Source of the DNA: DATLAN01 sp035527455
GTDB lineage: Bacteria > Planctomycetota > Planctomycetia > Pirellulales > Thermoguttaceae
Length of the DNA: 12,103 bases
Assembly (NCBI GenBank): GCA_035527455.1
Contig: DATLAN010000138.1
Coordinates: 1-12,103 of the forward strand
Reading direction: 5' to 3'
Part shown: piece after piece, positions 1 through 6,012 of the stretch
Position numbering within the stretch: position 1 is the first letter of the stretch
Layout of the letters: every line of letters starts with the position of its first letter
Program-made: the position numbers and the translations under genes
Notes under the pieces: model-generated
Told to the model about the DNA's origin: nothing
Database searches by the model: none
Seen by the model: only the letters and a program-made list of their open reading frames with translations

Positions 1-161
1 CGGGCCATCGAGCCGTCGCCCGATCCGTCGGCCCCGTCGGGGGCCACGAAGTAGTCGGCCGCCCGGGCGTGGAGGGCAATCGCTGAAATCAAGGCGACCA
101 GGCACACCCAGGTCATTCGGCGCAGCCATAGTAGCCATCTCGCTCCGCGAGATGAAGCCAT
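1..161 (-). CDS. Secreted protein, probable parallel beta-helix type (5' part only)
   Basis: Only the N-terminal part, about 53 residues, is in the window. From the ATG at 161 the protein has a positively charged start (Arg-rich, residues 5-15), a hydrophobic stretch (MTWVCLVALISAIAL) and an Ala-x-Ala site (HARA), then a mature start ADYFVAPDGADGSGDGS. A 'Y-F/Y-V-x-P-x-G-x-D/G' opening is typical of secreted right-handed beta-helix proteins (pectate-lyase-like, DUF1565-like), so an export role is likely but the family call is an inference. A second ATG in frame at 116 would leave a signal peptide with no basic n-region, which is why 161 is preferred; neither start has a convincing ribosome binding site. 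The 161 start lies inside the palindromic repeat at 130-206, so the first 11 codons come from repeat sequence. Confidence 0.5.
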   Translation of the reverse strand, partial: MASSRGARWLLWLRRMTWVCLVALISAIALHARAADYFVAPDGADGSGDGSMA

Positions 162-206
162 GTCTTCACGAGCGAAAGCCACGTCTCGCGGAGCGAGACG
201 GCTACT
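130..206. repeat. Interspersed palindromic repeat, long copy
   Basis: The two ends are inverted repeats of 23 bases with one mismatch (agtagccatctcgctccg... at the left, ...cggagcgagacggctact at the right). Each end also folds on itself (CTCGC-TCC-GCGAG). A second copy occurs at 2752-2807, in the same orientation. This copy has about 21 extra bases in the middle, where aagcca(t/c)gtct is repeated in tandem (imperfect units starting near 155 and 176). It overlaps the likely start of the minus-strand gene at 161. The form is that of a REP/REPIN-like non-coding element; mobility is not shown here. Confidence 0.8.
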
Positions 207-460
207 TTGCTCTTGGTTCCGTCGCGTTACGCTGCAAGTGTTCGTTTTCATGCGAGAACCCCCTCAACCGTCGGCTTGACCCCGATCGTCGTTTAACGCA
301 CTGTCCATGATACCGTGGCGGCGCCTCGCGTTCCACAAGGGGCGTGCCGACCGGAACATCCGGCGGGATTCTTGACAATCGCCGTGAAATCGGTTTTGCT
401 GGAGTCTTCGGTCTTTGCCCATCATGATAGGATATCGAAACCGCCTCGAAGAGCCCAACC

Positions 461-889
461 ATGAAGAGAGTCTTCGCCGGAAAACCCGTCATCGCCGGAT
501 CGGCCGAGGGGATCGCGCTGGTCTCGAAGGAGCCGCTGAGCTTCTGGGGCGGGTTGAGCGCGCGGTCGGGCGAAATCATCGATCGGCGGCACGAACGATG
601 CGGGGCCGTGGTGACCTCTCGCGTGTTCGTCTTTCCCCGGGGCAAGGGATCGAGCACCGGCAGCGCCGTGCTGTTGGAGAGCATCAAGGCCGGCACCGCC
701 CCGGCCGCCATCATCAACCTGAAGACCGATTCCATCCTGGCCCTGGGCGCCATCGTGGCCGACGAACTCTATCACCGCACCGTGCCCATCGTGGTCCTCG
801 ATGAAGACGCCTTCTTCTCGATCCGCGACGGCGACCGGGTGGTCGTCGAGCCGGATGGGAAAGTGATCGTCGACGGCGCGCGAGCTTGA
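461..889 (+). CDS. DUF126 / aconitase-X swivel-domain (small subunit) protein
   Basis: A 142-residue protein that fits the DUF126 family along its whole length. Visible hallmarks are EPLSFWGGL (residues 24-32), IIDRRH (39-44), PRGKGSSTGS (59-68), the APAAIINL stretch (80-87) and ILALGAIVADELY (92-104), followed by the VPIV-LD segment. In the family this is the swivel subunit that closes over the active site of an aconitase-X enzyme, while the larger DUF521 subunit binds the Fe-S cluster. Known members are archaeal phosphomevalonate dehydratase and bacterial cis-3-hydroxy-L-proline dehydratase. No large subunit lies next to it: the upstream neighbour is a secreted protein on the other strand and the downstream gene is unrelated. 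The substrate cannot be told from this subunit alone. The length is normal and no residue of the SSTGS motif is missing. Upstream ribosome binding is weak (GAAGAG only). Confidence 0.9.
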   Translation: MKRVFAGKPVIAGSAEGIALVSKEPLSFWGGLSARSGEIIDRRHERCGAVVTSRVFVFPRGKGSSTGSAVLLESIKAGTAPAAIINLKTDSILALGAIVADELYHRTVPIVVLDEDAFFSIRDGDRVVVEPDGKVIVDGARA

Positions 890-899
890 TCCGCTATTC

Positions 900-929
900 T
901 TGCTCCGACTTCTCCCCGGACACTATAAT
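900..929 (+). promoter_or_regulatory. Sigma70-type promoter for the gene at 992
   Basis: TTGCTC at 900-905 and a perfect TATAAT at 924-929 are separated by 18 bp. The expected transcript start is near 936, giving a leader of about 55 nt that holds the GAAAGGA ribosome binding site at 978-984. The site begins 11 bp after the DUF126 stop codon, so the next gene has its own transcription unit. Confidence 0.6.
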
Positions 930-991
930 CAGGTCTTGCCCATCCCGCCGTTCCCGCCCGTGAACGTGGACCGAACCGAAAGGAACTCCCG

Positions 992-1342
992 ATGCAACGG
1001 TGGCTGCGCACCAATCTGATGGTCCGAGCGCTGGGGTTTGCGGCGGCCGTCTTCCTCGTCGTTGGGATACTCTCGTCCGGTGCCCTGGCCCTGATCAATC
1101 CGCACTACACGCCGGTCGATCTGGTCTATCAGTCGCTGGTAATCCTTCGCCTGGAGGGCGGGCCGCCTGGGCCTTGCGCGATCGCCGATTTCGACGGCGA
1201 CGCCGTGCCCGACGTCGTCCAGCCCCACTCCCAGGGCCCGCTGAAGCTCCAATGGCAAACGGCCGGCGGCACCCAGCAGACGAAAACCGTGATCGTGCTG
1301 CGTCCCACGCGGCTGCCCCTGCCGGCCGAAACCAGTCCGTGA
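992..1342 (+). CDS. Small exported hypothetical protein with an FG-GAP/EF-like Asp loop
   Basis: I do not recognise a named family. The 116-residue product opens with a basic start (MQRWLRTNLMVR) and a hydrophobic segment (residues 13-34) that would be a signal peptide or an anchor. A segment INPHYTPVDLVYQS follows, then IADFDGDAVPDVV (residues 64-76), which resembles the calcium-binding Asp loop of FG-GAP/VCBS repeats (DxDGDxxxD). The remainder is Pro/Gln/Thr-rich without a domain. The reading frame is supported by a good ribosome binding site (GAAAGGA, 7 nt before the ATG) and a promoter at 900-929. My inference is that it may be a shortened relative of larger VCBS-type exported planctomycete proteins, since a single Asp loop is too little for a beta-propeller. 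It could also be an ordinary small lineage-specific protein. Confidence 0.6.
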   Translation: MQRWLRTNLMVRALGFAAAVFLVVGILSSGALALINPHYTPVDLVYQSLVILRLEGGPPGPCAIADFDGDAVPDVVQPHSQGPLKLQWQTAGGTQQTKTVIVLRPTRLPLPAETSP

Positions 1343-1434
1343 GGGAGCGGGTTTCGCCAGTTTCAACTGACAACGTTTAGCGGGCGCTGGAACAAGCGTA
1401 ACTCTGTGTCGGACAGTCGCTTTTCGTACGGTCC

Positions 1435-2700
1435 CTACCCCACCACCGGCCAGAACAGAAGCAGTGCGGCGCCGCCGATCGCCGGAATCGCGAACAGAAT
1501 CGCAATCCGCACCAGCAATCGCCACCCGCCCAGCATCCCGGCCAGTCCCGACTTGAAACCCAGATTGGCCATCGCGGCGGCCACGATCAGTCGCCAACCG
1601 TCGGCGGCGATGGCCGGATCGGTCCGGGACATTCGGGCGGTCGAGAGCGTGATGGCGTCCATGTCGGTCAGGCCGGAGAGCAAAGCGACCGCATACAGGC
1701 CCTCACCGCCGACGTATCGCTCGGCCGCCGCCAGGGCGAACAGCACCAACGCGTACATCAGCCCGAACACGACCGCCGACTTCAACTGGGTCGGGTTCTC
1801 TTGCTCGGGCATCTCGGCCGGCTGTCGGCGGACCCGGAACCAGACCGCCATCGCCGGCAACAAGGTCAACACCATGAGCATCGCTACAGGGAAGGCCGCG
1901 GTGCGAAGGAAGTCGGGCGCCACCACGGCGATCTCGGTGAGCACTCGCGCGTAAACCACCGTCGAGGCGATCAGGATCACGATCGCGGCCGTGCGAAGGT
2001 GAAGCAAGTCGCCTCCGGCCCGGCGGGAGTAGCTTACGGTGGTTGCCGTGCTCGAGATGACTCCCCCCAAAACGCCGCCCAGGAGTATGCCCGCATTGCG
2101 GCCGAGGAATTTGTAGACGATGTACCCACCCAGGCTCATGCCGACGATCAGCACCACCATCAGCCAGGTTTCGAACGGGTTGAACACCTCCAGGGGACCA
2201 TAGGTGCGATTGGGGAGCACGGGCAGGATGATGCAGGTGATCAGGACGAATTGCATGATGGCCCTGACGTCCCGGTCCCCCAACCGCTCGACGAAGCCGT
2301 GCAACTCCGGCTTGAACTGCAAGAGCACGGCCACCCCTCCACCCACCGCAATAGCCACCGGCATCGGACAGACGACCAAGAGGGCGCCCACGGCGAACAT
2401 CAACAACATGGCCACGTCGGTGGTGGTTCCCAGCGTCGGGTCCGGCTGGCGTATTCTCAGCAGATGGGCGACGCTCTGTACGGCAATGATGCCCAGCAGA
2501 CCCGCGGCCACGACCCAACCGCCGAATTGCAGGCCCAACAGCGCCGAGACGGTTCCCAGCACGGTGATCAGCGGGAAGGTGCGCATCCCCGCCATCCGGC
2601 CGGCCGCGCGTTCGCGCTGCAAGCCCACCAGCAGCCCCAGCAGCACGGCGATGCCCAACTGCTGGAAGATCACGGACGTGGGGATCGGAAACGGTTCCAC
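1435..2700 (-). CDS. MgtC/SapB family membrane protein with DUF4010 domain
   Basis: A polytopic inner-membrane protein of about 421 residues. The N-terminal third is an MgtC/SapB domain, marked by LLGLLVGLQRER (residues 20-31) and GMRTFPLITVLGTVSALLG (38-56). The rest matches DUF4010, with GGVISSTATTVSYSRRA (212-228) and LSGLTDMDAITLSTARMS (341-358) as its clearest motifs. About eleven hydrophobic segments are visible. MgtC-like proteins are linked to Mg2+ limitation and acid stress, but the role of MgtC-DUF4010 fusions is not settled, so transport is only a possibility. The GTG at 2700 is chosen because AGGGA (2707-2711) sits 6 nt upstream; a TTG five codons earlier (2715) would place that site inside the coding sequence. 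It converges with the small gene at 992 and diverges from the TPR gene across the repeat at 2752-2807. Confidence 0.9.
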   Translation of the reverse strand: MEPFPIPTSVIFQQLGIAVLLGLLVGLQRERAAGRMAGMRTFPLITVLGTVSALLGLQFGGWVVAAGLLGIIAVQSVAHLLRIRQPDPTLGTTTDVAMLLMFAVGALLVVCPMPVAIAVGGGVAVLLQFKPELHGFVERLGDRDVRAIMQFVLITCIILPVLPNRTYGPLEVFNPFETWLMVVLIVGMSLGGYIVYKFLGRNAGILLGGVLGGVISSTATTVSYSRRAGGDLLHLRTAAIVILIASTVVYARVLTEIAVVAPDFLRTAAFPVAMLMVLTLLPAMAVWFRVRRQPAEMPEQENPTQLKSAVVFGLMYALVLFALAAAERYVGGEGLYAVALLSGLTDMDAITLSTARMSRTDPAIAADGWRLIVAAAMANLGFKSGLAGMLGGWRLLVRIAILFAIPAIGGAALLLFWPVVG

Positions 2701-2751
2701 GCTTGGTCCCTGCAATCGTTACGATCGTTATGACCGGATCGCGCTGAAAAT

Positions 2752-2807
2752 AGTAGCCATCTCGCTCCGCGAGATGAAGCCACGTCTCGCGGAGCGAGAC
2801 GGCCACT
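2752..2807. repeat. Interspersed palindromic repeat, short copy
   Basis: The first 31 bases are identical to the repeat at 130, and the right end matches it with a single difference (ggccact against ggctact). It lacks the roughly 21 central bases of the longer copy, so the two inverted ends are almost adjacent and could form one long hairpin. It lies in the divergent gap between the MgtC-family gene and the TPR gene, upstream of both. That position would allow an effect on transcription, but none is shown. Confidence 0.8.
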
Positions 2808-2849
2808 GCGAACGTTCCGGGTTAGAAAGTCTAGCACGGGGGCGCCGGT

Positions 2850-2878
2850 TTGCGATGGGCCGACGGCCGTGTTACAAT
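2850..2878 (+). promoter_or_regulatory. Sigma70-type promoter for the TPR gene
   Basis: TTGCGA at 2850-2855 and TACAAT at 2873-2878 are separated by 17 bp. The expected transcript start is near 2885, about 44 nt before the ATG at 2929. The position excludes the longer reading-frame start (GTG at 2869), which would lie inside the promoter. Confidence 0.6.
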
Positions 2879-2928
2879 GGGAGGCTGTTTGCAGTCTTTG
2901 CATCGCATCGGGGTGCCCCAGACAAGTG

Positions 2929-5178
2929 ATGGCCAAGCAGAAGACTACGCCAGGCCGGGCCGGATCGCAGGGACCGTCTGGCTCGAATCGTTCCGCCTCT
3001 TCTCGTTTCGCCCGAAAGTGGATCATCGCCGCCGTGGTCACCCTGGTGGTCGTGGCCGGTTGCGCGCTGGCGGCTTACAAGGCACTTCCGGACGGCTTGC
3101 CGTGGCTGGGTCAGCGTTTGTTGGGCCTGACGTGTGCGGCACTGGCGGCGTTGACGATCGCGCTGACCGCGCGCCAATCCGAACTGCCCGACGAAATGGG
3201 CGCCCGCGTGCGGCGCGGTCAGCACCTCGATTTCGGCAGGGTGCTGCGCATGGCCCACGCCGAAGGCGAGACCGTCAAACTGCCGGTGATCGGCGAAATC
3301 CAAACGCGGACGCTGGCGGGTTGCGCCGTATTCGTCTTGGTGGGCGCTTGGTGGATGAGTCCTTGGACGCCCGTGGCTGTCCGGCAGGTCGTGTTCGAGG
3401 ACCTCAGCGTGCCGCTGACCGAAGAGATCCTGGCGGTGGTGCTGGTGATGCCCAATACCTACACGGCGGTGCTCCAACCACCGATCATTCCGCCGCGCGC
3501 CGTGGAACTGGCCGCGCGGGTCGATCGCGACGCCGGCCCCTGCGAACTGGCTCGCAAAGCCATGGCCGAGGGCCGATTCCAGGACGCACGAGCCCTGCTG
3601 CAAACCGCCGAGCAAACCGGCGACCTCCCGCCGGCGGAGATCTGCACGGTGCGCGGTCAAAACGAACTGTACGCCGGCCGGTTCACCGACGCGGCCGACT
3701 GGTACGACAAGGCCTTGAAGGAGAAGCCCGAAGACCCGACGCTCTTGTGTCAGGCGGCCGTGGCCCGGATGCTGCTGGGCGATTTCACGAAAGCCGAGCA
3801 ACTCCTTTCGGACGCGGTAAAGACCTTCGCCCAAAAGGCCGAGGAAGCCCGGAAGAAGGATCCGGCCTATGCCGCCTGCCTCCATCTTCGATCCGTCGTG
3901 CTGCTGGGACTGGGTAAGGAGTTCGACGCGGCGGAGGAAGATTGTTATTACGCCCGAGAGATCTTCGAGACCGCCATCCTGCGAAAGCACCCGTTCATGG
4001 CGGCCAGCTTCAACAATCATGCCGTCCTCTACCTGTTGCACGGAAAGTACGCCTCGGTAGAACAACTCCTCGGGCAGGCCGCCGGCGAGTGGGACAAGTG
4101 GACCGAGGGCGCCGGAGGAAACCACCCTCACCTGGCCACCCGACTCGGCAATCTGGCCATGCTCTACTGCATCCAGGCGCGGTATGACGAGGCCAACGAA
4201 CTGCTGGAGAAGGCCTCGGCCATTCGTGCCGAAAGCCTGCCGGACGACCATCCTCTGCTGGCGGTCGGCCGCAGCGCCCGCCTCGTGCCTTCCTTGGCGC
4301 CGGCCCAAACCGTCGAGCAGTATCAGGAGGCACAACGCGCCGGCGAAGAAGCCCTGGCGTTTGCTCGTGAGGCCTTCGGGGAGGAGAATCCGGTCGTGGC
4401 CGCCGTTTTCGATTCGCTGGCCACGATCTACGCCCGGCAGGCCCGATACGCCAAGGCTGAAGACCATTACGTCCGCGCCCAGGCAATCACCGAACGGTAC
4501 TGGGGCAGGAACCACCCTTATTTGGCCGAAGTGATCAACCATCGGACACGCCTTGACGTGGACCGGGCCCGTCACGGCCAGGCCAACACGCTCGACGATG
4601 CCGAAAAACTCTGCCAGCAGGTGCTGGATCTCTGCCAACGAACGCTGGGCGAGGAACACCCCAGTGCGGCGGAAGCGCTGAATCTTCGTACCAGAGTGAA
4701 GATCGAGCGCGGGCGATACACGCTGCCGGACGACTTGGAAAAAGCGCTCGGAATCTACGAAAAGACGCTCGGCAAGGAACATCCCGACGTGGCCCGAACC
4801 TTGGGCAACCTGGCCGCGTTGAAGAACAGCCCCTACACGTTCGAGCAGGGCGCCCAAGACTACAAGAAGGCCATCGGCATCGCCAAAAAATTCTTCGGCG
4901 ACGACCATCCCGAGGTCGCCCGCCTCTGGTTCGATCTGGCAACACTCTACCTTCGTCAAGGCGAGAACGAGAAGTCCCGGGCAGCCGACTGCCTGGAAGA
5001 ATCGCTGAAGATCCAGCAGAAGGCCCTGGTCCCCTATCACCCCGACCTGGCCGCCACCCTGGAGACCCTCGGGCCGTTGCTCGCCGAAAAGGACCCCCAA
5101 CGCTCAAAGGAAATGGAAGTTCAAGCGAAAGCCATTCGCACGAAACACGCGGAGGTGGATGTAGTGGGTAGCGGGTAG
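2929..5178 (+). CDS. Membrane-anchored TPR protein, kinesin-light-chain-like repeats
   Basis: A 749-residue protein. After a basic, Ser/Gly-rich cytoplasmic start (residues 1-30) come hydrophobic segments at about 31-50, 60-80 and 129-143, so the N-terminal fifth is an integral membrane anchor. From about residue 205 to the end the protein is helical repeats of the TPR type. Between residues 350 and 710 each unit carries an His-Pro (once Asn-Pro) step followed by an Ala/Leu-rich helix, for example KHPFMAASFNN, NHPHLATRLGNLA, EHPDVARTLGNLA and DDHPEVARLWFDLA. These steps recur about every 42-45 residues, the TPR_10/TPR_12 (kinesin light chain) signature. Such proteins are protein-binding scaffolds; no catalytic domain is visible, so no enzyme activity is proposed. 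The ATG at 2929 is preferred to the GTG at 2869 because of the promoter. The stop codon lies in a simple gtagtgggtagcgggtagtg stretch just before an inverted-repeat element, so the last few residues (VDVVGSG) probably come from repeat-derived DNA. Confidence 0.88.
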   Translation: MAKQKTTPGRAGSQGPSGSNRSASSRFARKWIIAAVVTLVVVAGCALAAYKALPDGLPWLGQRLLGLTCAALAALTIALTARQSELPDEMGARVRRGQHLDFGRVLRMAHAEGETVKLPVIGEIQTRTLAGCAVFVLVGAWWMSPWTPVAVRQVVFEDLSVPLTEEILAVVLVMPNTYTAVLQPPIIPPRAVELAARVDRDAGPCELARKAMAEGRFQDARALLQTAEQTGDLPPAEICTVRGQNELYAGRFTDAADWYDKALKEKPEDPTLLCQAAVARMLLGDFTKAEQLLSDAVKTFAQKAEEARKKDPAYAACLHLRSVVLLGLGKEFDAAEEDCYYAREIFETAILRKHPFMAASFNNHAVLYLLHGKYASVEQLLGQAAGEWDKWTEGAGGNHPHLATRLGNLAMLYCIQARYDEANELLEKASAIRAESLPDDHPLLAVGRSARLVPSLAPAQTVEQYQEAQRAGEEALAFAREAFGEENPVVAAVFDSLATIYARQARYAKAEDHYVRAQAITERYWGRNHPYLAEVINHRTRLDVDRARHGQANTLDDAEKLCQQVLDLCQRTLGEEHPSAAEALNLRTRVKIERGRYTLPDDLEKALGIYEKTLGKEHPDVARTLGNLAALKNSPYTFEQGAQDYKKAIGIAKKFFGDDHPEVARLWFDLATLYLRQGENEKSRAADCLEESLKIQQKALVPYHPDLAATLETLGPLLAEKDPQRSKEMEVQAKAIRTKHAEVDVVGSG

Positions 5179-5182
5179 TGGG

Positions 5183-5321
5183 GAAACGCCCCCGCACTGC
5201 GTTGCGGGGGGAGCTGGAAAAGGAGTGGCTTGGCGCGCTGCGTGACTCTACGCCGCGCCGACGAATCACTTACTACTCGCCACTCACCCGATCCCCCCGC
5301 AACGCAGTGCGGGGGCGTTTC
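5183..5321. repeat. 139 bp inverted-repeat element (REPIN- or MITE-like)
   Basis: The outer arms, 5183-5212 and 5292-5321, are a perfect 30 bp inverted repeat. Each arm is itself a palindrome: CCCCCGCA, a 6-base loop, TGCGGGGG (left arm 5189-5210). The middle holds a further stem of 10 base pairs (5232-5259: GGCGCG and GCGT pairing with ACGC and CGCGCC, 2-base bulge). No coding sequence or transposase is inside. Two inverted REP-type palindromes with a short spacer is the layout called REPIN, which is normally moved by a RAYT transposase located elsewhere. The element starts 5 bp after the TPR stop codon and lies between two convergent genes. Confidence 0.8.
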
Positions 5322-5331
5322 ATTTTCCCCA
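5294..5331 (+). terminator. Possible terminator of the TPR gene, formed by the right repeat arm
   Basis: An 8 bp G+C-rich stem (5294-5301 with 5308-5315, loop ACGCAG) is followed by CGTTTCATTTT. The arrangement suits rho-independent termination of plus-strand transcripts, though the T-run is interrupted. The left arm, read on the minus strand, gives the same hairpin followed by CGTTTCC, so it could also stop panD transcripts, more weakly. Confidence 0.4.
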
Positions 5332-5363
5332 AGCCGCGCTCACTCTCCACTCACCACTCTCCA

Positions 5364-5714
5364 CTATCCCCGCACGCGATTCTTCCCATCGACCTGAACG
5401 ACCGTCGGTCGGATCGTTCGGGCCTCTTCCTCGGAGACGGTGCAGTAAGTGAGCACGATGACCAGGTCGCCGACCGCGCCAAGCCGGGCTGCAGGACCGT
5501 TCAGCAACATGGTGCCCGATCCCCGCGGGGCCTCGATCGCGTAAGTGACGATCCGCTGGGCGTTGTTGAGATTCAAGACGTGGACCTGTTCGCCGGGCAA
5601 GATGTCGGCCGCTTCGAGCAGGTCCCGATCGACCGCGATGCTGCCTTCGTAGTCCAACTCCGTGCCCGTCAACGTGGCCCGGTGGATTTTCGACTTCAGC
5701 ATGAATCGCTGCAC
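5364..5714 (-). CDS. panD: Aspartate 1-decarboxylase
   Basis: PanD converts L-aspartate to beta-alanine, the precursor of pantothenate and coenzyme A, in the cytoplasm. The 116-residue protein has the full set of family residues at the same numbers as the E. coli enzyme: Lys9, His11, Tyr22, the self-cleavage pair Gly24-Ser25 (in YEGSI, giving the pyruvoyl group), Arg54, Thr57, Tyr58 and Asn72. This agreement, together with AAGGGAG placed 7 nt upstream, fixes the start at the GTG at 5714 rather than the ATG at 5699 or the longer frame to 5789. One mild oddity is NGPAAR in place of the common NGAAAR after Asn72. No other pantothenate gene is adjacent. It has its own predicted promoter and converges with the TPR gene. 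Confidence 0.96.
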   Translation of the reverse strand: MQRFMLKSKIHRATLTGTELDYEGSIAVDRDLLEAADILPGEQVHVLNLNNAQRIVTYAIEAPRGSGTMLLNGPAARLGAVGDLVIVLTYCTVSEEEARTIRPTVVQVDGKNRVRG

Positions 5715-5721
5715 GCAGCGG

Positions 5722-5728
5722 CTCCCTT
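5722..5728 (-). promoter_or_regulatory. Ribosome binding site of panD
   Basis: AAGGGAG on the minus strand, 7 nt before the GTG at 5714. It decides in favour of that start, which also gives E. coli-like residue numbering of the cleavage site. Confidence 0.75.
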
Positions 5729-5775
5729 CATGATGGGGGGGGCGGATCAGGGCCGCACAATTCGCCTGATTCCCC

Positions 5776-5806
5776 ATTATATGCCGCAATCGGGGCGTTC
5801 CAGCAA
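5776..5806 (-). promoter_or_regulatory. Promoter of panD
   Basis: On the minus strand there is a perfect TATAAT at 5781-5776 and TTGCTG at 5806-5801, with a 19 bp spacer, which is long. The transcript would start near 5769, about 55 nt before the GTG. An imperfect dyad (AAGTC...TTTCTAGAAA...GACTT, 5853-5875) lies about 50 bp further upstream. Confidence 0.5.
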
Positions 5807-5909
5807 CTGCAAATGCGTCGGGAGACCCTTTCCAGGACCGATCTGCCGATGCAAGTCTTTTTCTAGAAACGACTTACGACGCGAGAAGCCTACTCCCTGC
5901 AAGAACACA

Positions 5910-5959
5910 ACCAGGGCGGAAGCGAGGGCCGTACGACAGTCCCCTCTTTCCGCCCTGGT
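5910..5959 (-). terminator. Stem-loop terminator downstream of the coiled-coil gene
   Basis: Perfect 12 bp inverted arms ACCAGGGCGGAA (5910-5921) and TTCCGCCCTGGT (5948-5959) enclose a 26-base loop with a minor extra GAGGG/CCCTC pairing. On the minus strand the stem is followed by TTGTGTTCTTG, which is T-rich. On the plus strand it is followed by aggTTTTcg. It lies about 50 bp past the stop codon at 6013, so it probably ends that transcript and separates it from panD. Confidence 0.6.
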
Positions 5960-6012
5960 AGGTTTTCGTCCGTCATCGTCCGGACTGAATCGCGGGCCGA
6001 GCACCGCGGAGG

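Noticed and set aside
130..206. CRISPR-like array
   Set aside because: There are just two repeat units, palindromic and interspersed over 2.6 kb, without regular spacers or cas genes.
372..377. TTGACA as -35 of the DUF126 gene
   Set aside because: No acceptable -10 hexamer lies 15-19 bp downstream, so a promoter is not claimed.
264..458. 64-residue minus-strand frame in the gap before the DUF126 gene
   Set aside because: No ribosome binding site, signal peptide or recognisable sequence. Treated as chance; the gap 207-460 shows nothing else supportable.
1801..2733. 310-residue plus-strand frame opposite the MgtC-family gene
   Set aside because: The His/Gln/Asp-rich sequence is the typical antisense of a membrane protein. 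There is no ribosome binding site, and the opposite strand has full domain support.
2872..5100. 742-residue open frame on the minus strand opposite the TPR gene
   Set aside because: Its sequence is low-complexity Gly/Arg/His-rich with no family signature. It is antisense to a gene with clear TPR repeats, and long antisense frames are common at this GC content.
5715..5789. N-terminal extension of panD to the ATG at 5789
   Set aside because: It would overlap the -10 box and the AAGGGAG site. The GTG at 5714 gives the conserved numbering of the Gly24-Ser25 cleavage site.
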